This document shows, in pieces, positions 1 to 9,229 of a stretch of DNA of 64,000 nucleotides; position 1 is the first letter of the stretch, and each line of letters begins with the position of its first letter. The stretch is from the NCBI GenBank assembly GCA_964437515.1, contig CAYTHB010000003.1, forward strand, positions 1 to 64,000, in the 5' to 3' direction. Made by a program: the position numbers and the translations under genes. This DNA comes from Sterolibacterium sp964437515 (GTDB lineage Bacteria > Pseudomonadota > Gammaproteobacteria > Burkholderiales > Rhodocyclaceae). The notes under the pieces are model-generated. The model searched no databases and was not told the DNA's origin. It saw only the letters and a program-made list of their open reading frames with translations.

Positions 1-825
1 CTCGCCAACATCCGCGAAACCGATGCCGTGGTGCATGTGGTGCGCTGTTTTGCCGATGACAACGTCGTGCATGTCTCTGGCTCGGTTGACCCGATTCGCG
101 ATATCGAAATCATCGACACCGAACTAGCCCTGGCGGACATGGGCACGGTGGAAAAAGCACTGGCGCGCTATTCCAAGCAAGCCCGCGCTGGTGGCGACAA
201 AGAAGCCAAGCTTCTGGTCGAAGTGCTGGAAAAATGTCTCGCCCAGCTCAATCAGGCCAAGCCCGTGCGCGCGCTCGATCTGTCCAAGGAAGAATGGGCG
301 AATCTCAAGCAGTTCTGCCTGATTACCGCCAAACCCGTGCTGTATGTCGCCAATGTGGCGGAAAGCGGTTTCGCGGATAACGCCTACCTTGAGGCAGTGC
401 GCGCCCACGCGACCAAGGAAGGCGCGCAGGTCGTCGCCCTGTGTGCTGCCATCGAAGCCGAAATTGCCGATCTGGAAGATGCCGACAAGGTGGATTTTCT
501 GGAATCCATGGGGCTAGCCGAACCCGGTCTGGATCGTCTGATTCGTGCCGGTTACACCCTGCTGGGCTTGCAGACCTACTTCACCGCCGGTGTCAAAGAA
601 GTGCGCGCTTGGACTATTCATATCGGCGACACCGCCCCGCAGGCTGCCGGAGTCATCCACACCGACTTCGAACGTGGCTTCATCCGCGCCCAAACCATCG
701 CCTTTGATGATTTCATTCAATACAAAGGCGAACAAGCTGCCAAAGAAGCCGGCAAAATGCGCGCCGAAGGCAAGGAATATGTGGTCAAGGATGGGGATGT
801 GCTGAATTTCTTGTTCAACGTCTAA
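1..825 (+). CDS. ychF: YchF, ribosome-associated ATPase (5' truncated)
   Basis: The frame is open from base 1, so the N-terminal GTPase-fold part lies outside the window. The visible 274 residues begin with LANIRETDA, match the second half of the YchF/OLA1 G domain, then the coiled-coil region, and end in the TGS-like domain with the typical ending DGDVLNFLFNV. YchF is an Obg-family protein that prefers ATP, binds ribosomes and is linked to oxidative-stress responses. It is a core gene. The last codons overlap a short sequence repeated at the far end of the island (21757-21771), so the gene's 3' end looks like the integration target and the stop codon may be supplied by the island. Confidence 0.95.
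   Translation, partial: LANIRETDAVVHVVRCFADDNVVHVSGSVDPIRDIEIIDTELALADMGTVEKALARYSKQARAGGDKEAKLLVEVLEKCLAQLNQAKPVRALDLSKEEWANLKQFCLITAKPVLYVANVAESGFADNAYLEAVRAHATKEGAQVVALCAAIEAEIADLEDADKVDFLESMGLAEPGLDRLIRAGYTLLGLQTYFTAGVKEVRAWTIHIGDTAPQAAGVIHTDFERGFIRAQTIAFDDFIQYKGEQAAKEAGKMRAEGKEYVVKDGDVLNFLFNV
808..822 (+). repeat. Candidate attL core in the ychF 3' end
   Basis: The 15-mer TTCTTGTTCAACGTC encodes the last residues FLFNV of YchF. It recurs as TTCCTGTTCAACGTC at 21757-21771, and there too it reads FLFNV in one frame. One mismatch in 15 bases, in the expected orientation and at the expected ends of an integrase-bearing segment, fits duplicated attachment cores. Short length is the main caveat. 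Confidence 0.55.
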
Positions 826-910
826 ATAATAATTGATGTTCTTCTGCGTTCGCTGGTCTTCTAAAATTCATACAACTTGCTGATTTTCAATTGATTATAT
901 TTCGCCGGTG

Positions 911-962
911 TTCGTGGCAGTTCATTGACATGGTTTAGAGCTGGGGGCAAAATTGGGGGCAT
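911..962 (+). repeat. Left terminal repeat with doubled TGGGGGCA boxes
   Basis: This 52-bp stretch aligns without gaps to 21652-21703 at the right end, with 33 of 52 positions matching by hand count. Two blocks are conserved: TTCG..G.AGTTCAT, and a pair of TGGGGGCA boxes 12 bp apart (942-949 and 954-961). Inverted copies TGCCCCCA follow at 973-980 and 1052-1059, in and around the integrase start. They are good candidates for integrase arm-binding sites that may also autoregulate int. Confidence 0.6.
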
Positions 963-995
963 AGAAGCATTATGCCCCCACCTAGCGGAGGAAGT

Positions 996-2297
996 ATGCC
1001 CCATAAAACCAGTGAGACCATTGCAGATACTGGCATACAAGACGTTTTCGATGCCCCCAATCACATGGCAATCCATGCCCCAAAGCGAGGGGTAAGTGAT
1101 GCGGCACTGCGGGCGCTTAAACCCAAAGATAAGATCTACCGGTATCCGATTGGCGGCAGCCTCTATCTGGAAGTCACCCCCAAGGGCGCGAAGCACTGGC
1201 GCTGGAAATATCGGATCGATGGCAAGGAAAACCGCTACTCCCTGGGTAGCTATCCCGACGTTTCACTGAGGGATGCGAAAGAGGCGGTCGAAGCTGCCAG
1301 GAAACTGGTCAAGCAGGGCTTGCATCCCGCGCAGCAAAAGCGACTAAAACGTCTGAAGTCCATCCATGAACAGGCCAACACGTTCGAGGCGGTTGCCAAA
1401 GAATGGATTGCGCTCAAGGACTGGGAGGATATCACCAAGAAGCGCAGGCTGGATATGCTCAAACGGGTTGTTTTCCCGACTATCGGCGAGCTTCCAGTCA
1501 GAGAAATTACCCCCCAGATCATCCTGGACATCCTGAAGAAGGCAGCCAAGAACAACGGGGTGTCCGTTATGGCCGAGGCCAAGCGCACGTTGTTTGGCAT
1601 TTTCGAGCTGGCGGCCGAAACCTTCAGGGTGGATGCGAATCCGGTTCATCAATGGCGTGAGTCCCTGCCGAAGAACAAAACCCAGCACAAGCGAGCGCTG
1701 ACCAAGACTGAGATAGGCCAACTTCTCCGTGATGTGGATGGTCATGGGGGTAACTACCAAACTCAATGCGCCTTCAACCTCATGTGGCTCACCTTGGCGC
1801 GTCCGTCTGAAGTGGTCGAAGCGGAATGGGCCGAGTTCGACCTCGATGCAGCCATCTGGCGGATTCCCGCCGAGCGGATGAAGAAACGCAAAGAGCACGT
1901 TGTTCCGCTACCGACCCAGGCCGTCAAGCTGCTGCGGGGCATGCACACCATCACCGGCGACAAAAAACATCTCTTCCCCCATCGGGACGACAGAACCAAG
2001 CCGATGGTCACTGCCTCGTTCCGCCAGATGCTTAATGTCTTGGGCTGGTCGGGGGAGTTCAGTCCTCATGCCACCAGAACGACAGGCAGTACCCGCTTAA
2101 ACGAAATGGCGTTTGCCCCCGACTGGATTGAACGCCAGCTTGCGCACACTGAACCCAATGCCGTTCGGCGCACCTATAACCACGCCGACTACCTAGAACA
2201 GCGCACTGGGATGATGCAGCAATGGGCTGATCTTCTCGATCAGTGGAAGCGGGGCGAGAGCAACGTCGTGCCGATAAAGCAGGAAGCGTCTGCCTGA
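996..2297 (+). CDS. P4-like tyrosine recombinase (integrase)
   Basis: A site-specific recombinase predicted to integrate and excise the island. The N-terminus carries the DUF4102 arm-binding domain typical of P4-type integrases (ALRALKPKDK, then GGSLYLEVTPKGAKHWRWKYR and SLGSYPDVSLRDA). The C-terminal half has the catalytic pattern: R in LARPSEVVEAEW, the HATRTTGST box and the Tyr in VRRTYNHADY. I chose ATG 996 because GGAGG lies four bases upstream; an in-frame ATG at 972 would add eight residues and ATG 1066 is also possible. The length of 433 residues is normal for the family. The gene lies next to ychF and points into the island. Usual targets of this family are tRNA genes, so a ychF target would be less common. 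Confidence 0.9.
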   Translation: MPHKTSETIADTGIQDVFDAPNHMAIHAPKRGVSDAALRALKPKDKIYRYPIGGSLYLEVTPKGAKHWRWKYRIDGKENRYSLGSYPDVSLRDAKEAVEAARKLVKQGLHPAQQKRLKRLKSIHEQANTFEAVAKEWIALKDWEDITKKRRLDMLKRVVFPTIGELPVREITPQIILDILKKAAKNNGVSVMAEAKRTLFGIFELAAETFRVDANPVHQWRESLPKNKTQHKRALTKTEIGQLLRDVDGHGGNYQTQCAFNLMWLTLARPSEVVEAEWAEFDLDAAIWRIPAERMKKRKEHVVPLPTQAVKLLRGMHTITGDKKHLFPHRDDRTKPMVTASFRQMLNVLGWSGEFSPHATRTTGSTRLNEMAFAPDWIERQLAHTEPNAVRRTYNHADYLEQRTGMMQQWADLLDQWKRGESNVVPIKQEASA

Positions 2298-2630
2298 GCC
2301 ACTCCCTGCATGAGAACTGACCTGTCGCAAAAACAAAGAATTCGCGACATGTTCTACCGATGTGTCGCCGTGAGCAACATTTTCGCGGCCAGATATTTAG
2401 GGTTTTCTGGCACCGAGATGGAGGGCTCAAGCGAGGTTTTTGCGGGGGTTTTGCGGCTGTTTTTTCATACCTGCAAGCCACGGAGCACGGCTTTTTACGC
2501 ACTTCGACTAACGTCCAGAGCATGCGTTAGGCATTCCCCTCTCGCCTAGAGTCCGGTTACCTGATAGATTGCACCTTTGCGACTAAAACCGACTTTATGC
2601 GACCCGAAGCCGTTACGCTGGAGTGCTGTC
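2298..2630. promoter_or_regulatory. Intergenic region before the restriction operon, with TGTCGC boxes
   Basis: No convincing gene is seen in these 333 bases. There are three TGTCGC-type boxes: 2323-2328 and the inverted GCGACA at 2344-2349 form an inverted pair, and a third direct copy lies at 2363-2368. The stretch TGTCGCAAAAACAAAGAATT at 2323-2342 resembles the start of the fic promoter region at 23601-23621. The region probably contains the promoter of the restriction operon. No terminator with a clear T-run is seen after the integrase. Confidence 0.4.
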
Positions 2631-2825
2631 TTGACCGCTGAACCTTGGGTGTCCGTGGATCAGATTGCCGAGCATCTGGGAGTCACGCGCGACTCGATCT
2701 ACCGATGGATCGACCGTAAAGGCCTACCTGCGCATCGTGTCGGGCGGCTATGGAAGTTCCAGGTTTCCGAGGTCGATGACTGGGTACGCGCTGGCGGTGC
2801 CGACGAAGAAAAAGAGCGCGAGTAA
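2631..2825 (+). CDS. Small MerR/excisionase-type HTH protein
   Basis: A 64-residue DNA-binding protein of the HTH_17/excisionase type: WVSVDQIAEHLGVTRDSIYR forms the HTH, followed by the winged part LPAHRVGRLWKFQVSEVDDWV. The start is taken as TTG 2631, with GGAG at 2620-2623 upstream. A longer frame from 2577 has no family-like residues before this point. It lies 15 bases before hsdR in the same orientation, a common arrangement in type I restriction loci, so a role in controlling hsd expression is likely. It could also act as an excisionase for the island, but its position argues for operon control. Confidence 0.75.
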   Translation: MTAEPWVSVDQIAEHLGVTRDSIYRWIDRKGLPAHRVGRLWKFQVSEVDDWVRAGGADEEKERE

Positions 2826-2840
2826 GGGGGAGCGCACGAC

Positions 2841-5270
2841 ATGGACAAATACCAGCTCAGTGAGCGCGACATCTGCACCAAATTCATTACGCCTGCGATT
2901 CAGCAAGCGGGTTGGGAGCAGCACCAGTTTCGCGAAGAGGTAAATCTCACCGATGGTCGTGTCGTAGTGCGTGGCAAGCTAGCGGCGCGGGTTAAAAACC
3001 CTGAAGCCAAAGGAGGCCCCAAGCGAGCCGACTTCGTTCTCTACGCCAAGCCTAACGTCCCGATTGCCGTTGTCGAAGCCAAGCAGGCCAAATTCTCGGT
3101 AGGACATGGAATGCAGCAGGCTTTGGTCTATGCAGAAATGCTAGATGCCCCCTTTGCCGTTAGCAGCAATGGCGATGGCTTTCTGATTCACGACCGTACT
3201 GGCCTCACTCAACCAGTAGAGCGCGAACTTCAGCTCAACGAGTTTCCCTCATTGAGCGACCTTTGGCCGTTGTACCAACAGTGGAAAGGCCTGGCGGCCC
3301 CGGAAGCCGTCAAACTGATCGAGCAGCCTTTCTACACCGACGGCAGTGGCAAAGAACCGCGCTACTACCAGCGCGTGGCGATTAACCGTGCTATCGAAGC
3401 CATCGCCAAAGGCCAGCAGCGCGTGTTATTGGTCATGGCTACTGGTACTGGCAAAACCTACACTGCTTTCCAGATCATCTGGCGCCTATGGAAGGCCAAA
3501 TCCAAGAAGCGCATCCTTTTCTTGGCTGACCGCAACATCCTCGTCGACCAAACCATGCAGCAGGACTTCGCCCCTTTTGGTGAAGTCATGCACAAAGTCA
3601 CAAACCGCGAGATCAAGAAGAACTACGAGATCTATCTGGCGCTTTACCAGGCGGTCACAGGCCGGGAGGAATGGAAGCAGATTTATCGCCAGTTCCCCGC
3701 AGACTTTTTCGATCTCGTGGTTATCGACGAATGCCACCGAGGCAGTGCCGCAGAGGATTCAGCCTGGCGCGATGTTCTTGAATACTTTAGCGGCGCAACG
3801 CATCTGGGGCTGACAGCTACCCCAAAAGAAACCAAGGACGTGAGCAACATCACCTACTTCGGCGACCCGGTTTATACCTATTCGCTGAAGCAAGGCATTG
3901 AAGACGGCTTTCTCGCACCCTACAAGGTCATCCGCATTGCCACAGATGTCGATGCAGTCGGCTACACCCCGGAAAAAGGCAAGGTCGACAAACTCGGACA
4001 GGCGGTTGAGCAACGGCAGTACAACACCAAAGACTTTGACCGCAACCTTGTGCTGGAAAAGCGGACCAAGCTCGTCGCCAGCAAGATATGGGAATACCTC
4101 AAAGCCACGGACCCAATGGCCAAGACCATTGTGTTTTGCGATGACCAGGACCACGCCGAGCGCATGCGGCAAGAGTTGGTCAAGCTGATCCCGGCCGCAG
4201 CCAGCAACCGTCGCTACGTTATGCGCATTACGGGTGATGACAACGAGGGCAAGGCGCACCTGTCGTACTTTATCGACAACGACGAGCCGCACCCGGTAAT
4301 CGCAACCACCTCCAAGCTGCTCACCACCGGCGTTGATGCCAAGACCTGCAAGCTCATCGTGCTGGATCAGAACATTAACTCGATGACCGAGTTTAAGCAG
4401 ATCATCGGCCGTGGAACCCGCTTGCGCGAGGACTACCAGAAGCTCTATTTCACCATCATGGATTTCAAGGGGGCTACACGCTTGTTCGCTGACCCCGATT
4501 TTGATGGCGAACCCGTAGTGATCTACGAACCCAAGCCCGACGATCCCGTGGTGCCTCCAGACGATACGGACCCCCCAGGTATTGGCGAGCCTACTCCTCC
4601 ACCGTATGGCCCTGATGGTGAGACAGGCGGGGACAATACCGGCGGAGATACCGGCGGTGGCGGTGAAGGACGCACAAAATACGTGATCGACGACGTCAAT
4701 GTGCGCGTAGCTGTGGAGCGTTCGCAATACCTCGATGCCGACGGCAAGCTCATCACCGAGGATTACAGAGTCCTGCTGAAGGACGACATCAAAAAAGCGC
4801 TGCAGGCCGAATTCGGCACCATGACCGACTTCCTGCGCCGCTGGAACAGTGCTGAGCGCAAGCAAGCTGTACTCGCAGAACTCGCCGATCACGGCGTACC
4901 ACTCGAAATCCTGCAGCAGGCTGTCGCCAACGGCAGCGAGCTGGATGTGTTCGATCTGGTCGCCCACGTCGCCTTCGACCAAAAACCACTCACCCGCCGC
5001 GAGCGTGCCAACAACGTCAAAAAGCGCGATGTATTCGGCAAATACGGCGAGCAAGCCCGCGCCGTGCTCGAAGCCCTGCTCGACAAATTTGCCGACCACG
5101 GCGTGCAAGACATCGAAGACGCCAAGGTGCTGGAGCTGCCGCCCTTTGACCAATTCGGCAGCAAAACCCAGATCCGGCGCGGCATTTTTGGCAGCGTCGA
5201 GCAATACACCCAGGCCGTGCAAGAGCTTGAACAAGCGCTCTACGACCAGAGCCAATTAAAACAGGCCTGA
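2841..5270 (+). CDS. hsdR: Type I restriction enzyme, R (helicase-nuclease) subunit
   Basis: The motor and nuclease subunit that translocates DNA and cleaves unmodified targets when bound to HsdM/HsdS. The N-terminal nuclease shows the PD-(D/E)XK residues D64, E79 and K81 (RADFVLYAK, VVEAKQ). Walker A is MATGTGKT around residue 199-206 and the DECH box is around 296-299. A second RecA-like domain carries TGVDAKTCKLIVLDQNINS and IGRGTR. A Gly/Pro/Asp-rich linker (about 575-610) leads to an EcoEI-type C-terminal domain. The 809 residues are normal for the EcoEI subfamily. SD and ATG 2841 are clear, and hsdM follows after 35 bases. The frame is intact, so the system is probably active. Confidence 0.95.
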   Translation: MDKYQLSERDICTKFITPAIQQAGWEQHQFREEVNLTDGRVVVRGKLAARVKNPEAKGGPKRADFVLYAKPNVPIAVVEAKQAKFSVGHGMQQALVYAEMLDAPFAVSSNGDGFLIHDRTGLTQPVERELQLNEFPSLSDLWPLYQQWKGLAAPEAVKLIEQPFYTDGSGKEPRYYQRVAINRAIEAIAKGQQRVLLVMATGTGKTYTAFQIIWRLWKAKSKKRILFLADRNILVDQTMQQDFAPFGEVMHKVTNREIKKNYEIYLALYQAVTGREEWKQIYRQFPADFFDLVVIDECHRGSAAEDSAWRDVLEYFSGATHLGLTATPKETKDVSNITYFGDPVYTYSLKQGIEDGFLAPYKVIRIATDVDAVGYTPEKGKVDKLGQAVEQRQYNTKDFDRNLVLEKRTKLVASKIWEYLKATDPMAKTIVFCDDQDHAERMRQELVKLIPAAASNRRYVMRITGDDNEGKAHLSYFIDNDEPHPVIATTSKLLTTGVDAKTCKLIVLDQNINSMTEFKQIIGRGTRLREDYQKLYFTIMDFKGATRLFADPDFDGEPVVIYEPKPDDPVVPPDDTDPPGIGEPTPPPYGPDGETGGDNTGGDTGGGGEGRTKYVIDDVNVRVAVERSQYLDADGKLITEDYRVLLKDDIKKALQAEFGTMTDFLRRWNSAERKQAVLAELADHGVPLEILQQAVANGSELDVFDLVAHVAFDQKPLTRRERANNVKKRDVFGKYGEQARAVLEALLDKFADHGVQDIEDAKVLELPPFDQFGSKTQIRRGIFGSVEQYTQAVQELEQALYDQSQLKQA

Positions 5271-5305
5271 CCACGCATCAGGCCCCGTGAATCGAGAAAA
5301 ACAAG

Positions 5306-7222
5306 ATGAATCTCAGCAGCACCATCAAATCCATCCAGGACATTATGCGCAAGGACGACGGCGTCGACGGCGACGCCCAGCGCCTGGGCCAACTAACCTG
5401 GATGCTCTTCCTCAAGGTCTTTGACCAGCGTGAAGAAGAATGGGAAGACGACAACGCCGCTTATCAATCGCCATTGCCGGAGCGCTACCGCTGGCGCAAT
5501 TGGGCGGCTTACAAGGCCGATGCCGAGGGCAAGAAAAAACCGCAGATTGCAGGCAGCGAGCTGATCAGCTTCGTCAACAACGAATTGTTCCCGGCGCTGA
5601 AAGACCAGATCGACGCCGACCGCAGCCCGCAGCACAAGGTCATCCGCGAAGTGTTTCGCGATGCCAACAACTACATGAAATCCGGCCCGCAGATGCTGGC
5701 CGTCATCGAAAAGCTGGAAGAAGCCATCAACTTCCACGACTTCAAAACCCGCGCCAGCCTGGGCGATGTCTATGAGCAGATGCTCAACGACCTGCGCGGC
5801 GCGGGCAATGCGGGTGAGTTCTACACCCCGCGCGCCATCACCGCCTTCATGGCCGACCGCGTCAACCCGAGTCTGGATAAACACGAAAGCGTGATGGACC
5901 CGGCCTGCGGCACCGGCGGCTTCTTGACGGCCGCCATCGACCATTTCCGCCATCAGCTCACCACCAAGTCCAGCGCCGAGGACAAGCGCGCCATCGAAGA
6001 GCTGATCCACGGCATCGAGAAAAAGCAGCTGCCCCACCTGCTGTGCACCACCAACATGCTGCTGCACGGCATCGACGTGCCCAGCCAGATCGAGCACAAA
6101 AACACATTGGGCATCGGCTGGAACGAATGGAGCGCCAACGACAAGGTCGACTGCATCATCACCAACCCGCCGTTTGGCGGTTATGAAGACGATGGCGTGG
6201 GCAGCGACTACCCGGCCGACCTGCGCACCCGCGAAACTGCCGACATGTTCATGGCGCTGATCATCAAAAAACTGCTGAAAGAAAACGGCCGCGCCGCCGT
6301 GGTGCTGCCCGATGGCTTTCTGTTTGGCGATGGCATCAAAGGCACGTTGAAAAAACTGCTGCTGCGCGACTGCAAGCTGCACACCATCATCCGCCTGCCC
6401 AAAGGCGTGTTTGCGCCGTACACCACCATCAAGACCAACTTGTTGTTCTTCACCAAAGGCAGCACCGTGGATGACGGCACCGAGCACTTCCACACCGACA
6501 CCATCTGGTTTTACGAGCACCCTTACCCTGCGGGTTACAAAAGCTATTCCAAAACCAAGCCCATCCGGCTGGAAGAATTCAAGCCCGAGCAGGACTGGTG
6601 GGGTGATGAGGCCAACGACTTTGCCGACCGCGTGGAAAACGAATTCGCCTGGAAGGTGGACTTCAAAACCAAACGCGAGCAAGCCGAAGCCGCCGCGCAA
6701 CCGCATTGGGGCAAGGCCGAGCAGTTGCGAACCAAAGCCGGTTTGAAGCGTCGTCAAGCAAAGTACTTGGCCGATAGTCTGATCGGGCGACGTAATGATC
6801 CTGCATTGGCGGCCGGCCTGAAGGATCAATTGGCTGATTTGCAGGGCGACCTCAAAAAAGCCGATGCAGACGGACAGGCATACCTCTCGGTGCTCGTAAA
6901 GGAACTGCAATCCGCCGTTGAGCGTGAGAGCTCCCAACAAATCATTGCGCTACTGGAAAACTCGGCGACCCACCTACGTGACCTGGCAGACAGCTTCGAC
7001 TTGCAAGCGCGCGATGCACAGGCGGCGGGCGACCGCCTCTACTGGCCGATCTTCAACCTTGACCTGAAAAATCCCAACGCACCGGAAGAAGAAACTCACG
7101 ATCCGGACCTGCTGTTGGAGAAGTACAAAAAACTGCTGGGCGAGATTGAAGAAACCGAAAACCAGCTCAAAAGCGAACTGGCCGCCGCGTTGGCGCATCA
7201 CTTTGTCGGTGAGGAGGCCTGA
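5306..7222 (+). CDS. hsdM: Type I DNA methyltransferase, M subunit
   Basis: An N6-adenine methyltransferase acting with HsdS. The N-terminal HsdM helical domain begins MNLSSTIKSIQDIMRKDDGV. SAM motif I is DPACGTGGF around residues 197-205, and catalytic motif IV is NPPFGGYED around 286-294. Between about residues 450 and 590 there is a long, probably coiled-coil insertion (QLRTKAGLKRRQAKYL onward). At 638 residues the protein is longer than the classic HsdM (about 500). The stop overlaps the hsdS start in TGATG, so the two are translationally coupled. All key motifs are present. Confidence 0.95.
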   Translation: MNLSSTIKSIQDIMRKDDGVDGDAQRLGQLTWMLFLKVFDQREEEWEDDNAAYQSPLPERYRWRNWAAYKADAEGKKKPQIAGSELISFVNNELFPALKDQIDADRSPQHKVIREVFRDANNYMKSGPQMLAVIEKLEEAINFHDFKTRASLGDVYEQMLNDLRGAGNAGEFYTPRAITAFMADRVNPSLDKHESVMDPACGTGGFLTAAIDHFRHQLTTKSSAEDKRAIEELIHGIEKKQLPHLLCTTNMLLHGIDVPSQIEHKNTLGIGWNEWSANDKVDCIITNPPFGGYEDDGVGSDYPADLRTRETADMFMALIIKKLLKENGRAAVVLPDGFLFGDGIKGTLKKLLLRDCKLHTIIRLPKGVFAPYTTIKTNLLFFTKGSTVDDGTEHFHTDTIWFYEHPYPAGYKSYSKTKPIRLEEFKPEQDWWGDEANDFADRVENEFAWKVDFKTKREQAEAAAQPHWGKAEQLRTKAGLKRRQAKYLADSLIGRRNDPALAAGLKDQLADLQGDLKKADADGQAYLSVLVKELQSAVERESSQQIIALLENSATHLRDLADSFDLQARDAQAAGDRLYWPIFNLDLKNPNAPEEETHDPDLLLEKYKKLLGEIEETENQLKSELAAALAHHFVGEEA

Positions 7223-9228
7223 TGGATGCACAGCAGTTTCTGGCCGAGTTTGGGCATATCGCGAATGCGCCGAGAGGCATTGGCAAGCTCCGTGAGTTGA
7301 TTCTTGAGTTGGCCATCAGAGGCGAACTGCTCACCACACCCGATAGTGCTACTGATGCCCGGATCCTGCTTTCGAAAATCACAAGCTTTCGGGCAGAGCT
7401 GGTTCACGCTGGCACGCTTCGTAGACCTACGCCTCAGCCTGAGATCGAAGACTCTGAGCTGAGTTTTACGCTCCCGAAAAACTGGGTCTTTGAACGTTTG
7501 GGTAACGTCTGTGAAATTGTTCGAGGCATCACGTTCCCTTCGTCGAAGAAACAGACAAGTCGAGCATCCGGCACAGTGGCTTGCCTACGCACCAGCAATG
7601 TTCAGGCAGAGGTTGATTGGGATGATTTAATTTTCATCGGCGAAGAATTCGTTGGCAGAGAAGATCAATGGGTCCAAAAAGGCGACACCATGATTTCAAT
7701 GGCTAACAGCTATGAGCTCGTTGGAAAAGTGGCTCTGGTGAGAGAGGTTAAAGAGCGCGCGACGTTTGGCGGATTTATCGCTGCAGTGCGCCCTCATGTC
7801 CTTGAGCCTGATTACCTATACCTCGTGCTGCGCAGTCCATATATGCAGGCGAGGATGCGCTTAACAGCAAGTCAGACCACCAATATTGCAAATATTTCAC
7901 TTGGAGGGATGCGGCCAATACCAACGCCAATTCCGCCGAAGGAAGAGCAATCCCGCATCGTCGCCAAAGTCGATGAACTGATGGCCTTGTGCGACAAGCT
8001 GGAAGCACAACAGCAAGCCCGCCGCACTCTGCAAAACGCCCTGCGCCAATCCACTCTGCAAGCCGTCGCCAGCGCCACCAGCCCGCACGAACTGCAAACC
8101 ACCTGGGCGCGCCTGGCCGACAACTTCGGGCAACTGTTTCATGCACCGGAGGATGTGGGGCAGTTACGCGACTTGATTCTTGACTTGGCAGTGCATGGGC
8201 TTCTAGTGGATCAGTCGGACACAGACGACCCGATTGCCGATTGGCTGGCTAATGTCACTGCCACAAAAGCAGCTTTGACAAAGCAGAAGCTCATCGCCAA
8301 ACAGACAGCAATGACGGCGATTTCCAATGATGAACACCCCTTTTTTCTTCCCAAAGGTTGGGCATTTGTGCGACTTGGCCAGATCACGAACAAGATCGGA
8401 TCAGGTAGCACGCCTAGAGGTGGGCGCGAGGTTTACGTTAAGGAGGGTGTTCCATTTCTTCGGTCACAGAACGTTTGGAACGACGGCCTACATTTGGACG
8501 ATGTCGCCTGCATTACCCCGGAAGAACACGAGCGCATGTCTGGTACGGCAGTGTTAGGCAACGATGTATTGCTGAATATTACGGGTGCCTCATTGGGACG
8601 CTGCGCACTGGTTCCATCCGAATTTGGCGAGGCAAACGTCAGTCAACACGTAACAATTATTCGCCTGACTGACCCGCAGGTACGCGAGTATCTTCATCTT
8701 TGCATTTTGTCGCCTTACACCCAATCCATGATTTGGGGGCGTCAAGTCGGGATGGCTCGTGAAGGCCTTAGTAAAAAGGTCTTGGAACAATTCGAGATTC
8801 CATTGCCTCCTATTGCAGAGCAACATCTAATTGTTGCTCGGGTAGCGGAGCTCATGCGTTTCTGTGACGTCATGGAACAGCAGTTGAAGCGATCACTGCA
8901 GGTTGCAGAAAAATTGGCTGTTGCATCCGTGGCAAGCCTCACCGGCATCGCTATCGAACAAGAAGAGGAACCCATGAAAGCCCCGCAAACCGAATTGATT
9001 GCCCCGCTGTGCTTGGGCACTGCGCCAGACGTAAAAGCCCAAGCCCCGCTGGCCACCATTCTGGCCCGTCAAAACGGCGAAATGAGCGCCAAGGATTTAT
9101 GGCAGCGCTTTGGCGGCGAGATCAACGCCTTTTACGCGCAACTGAAAACCGAGGTGGCGCACGGCTGGATTTTGGAACCCGCCCCTGCCGAGGTGCGCGA
9201 GAAGCCGGCCGACGCGGTGAGCGCCTGA
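7222..9228 (+). CDS. hsdS: Type I restriction specificity subunit
   Basis: The DNA-recognition subunit. Internal duplication is visible: two half-sites start with IGKLRELILELAIRGELL (about residue 20) and VGQLRDLILDLAVHGLLV (about 315). Two target-recognition domains follow, starting LPKNWVFERLG and LPKGWAFVRLG. Each ends in the conserved helix motif (IPPKEEQSRIVAKVDELM and LPPIAEQHLIVARVAELM). After the second helix there is an extra C-terminal domain of about 90 residues (MKAPQTELIAPLCLG onward) not present in the minimal family. It may dock partners such as the ATPase encoded next. The TRDs differ, so a bipartite asymmetric recognition sequence is expected. Confidence 0.93.
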   Translation: MDAQQFLAEFGHIANAPRGIGKLRELILELAIRGELLTTPDSATDARILLSKITSFRAELVHAGTLRRPTPQPEIEDSELSFTLPKNWVFERLGNVCEIVRGITFPSSKKQTSRASGTVACLRTSNVQAEVDWDDLIFIGEEFVGREDQWVQKGDTMISMANSYELVGKVALVREVKERATFGGFIAAVRPHVLEPDYLYLVLRSPYMQARMRLTASQTTNIANISLGGMRPIPTPIPPKEEQSRIVAKVDELMALCDKLEAQQQARRTLQNALRQSTLQAVASATSPHELQTTWARLADNFGQLFHAPEDVGQLRDLILDLAVHGLLVDQSDTDDPIADWLANVTATKAALTKQKLIAKQTAMTAISNDEHPFFLPKGWAFVRLGQITNKIGSGSTPRGGREVYVKEGVPFLRSQNVWNDGLHLDDVACITPEEHERMSGTAVLGNDVLLNITGASLGRCALVPSEFGEANVSQHVTIIRLTDPQVREYLHLCILSPYTQSMIWGRQVGMAREGLSKKVLEQFEIPLPPIAEQHLIVARVAELMRFCDVMEQQLKRSLQVAEKLAVASVASLTGIAIEQEEEPMKAPQTELIAPLCLGTAPDVKAQAPLATILARQNGEMSAKDLWQRFGGEINAFYAQLKTEVAHGWILEPAPAEVREKPADAVSA

Positions 9229-9229
9229 T

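Noticed and set aside
2310..2549. A 79-codon frame between integrase and the HTH gene
   Set aside because: No ribosome-binding site or motif is seen, and the composition fits non-coding sequence with regulatory boxes.
3759..5255. A 498-codon open frame antisense to hsdR
   Set aside because: It overlaps a full-length hsdR with all motifs and shows no domain of its own. GC-rich codon use opens the opposite frame.
5393..6940. A 515-codon open frame antisense to hsdM
   Set aside because: It lies wholly within hsdM, has no recognisable motif and has hydrophobic mixed composition typical of a mirror frame.
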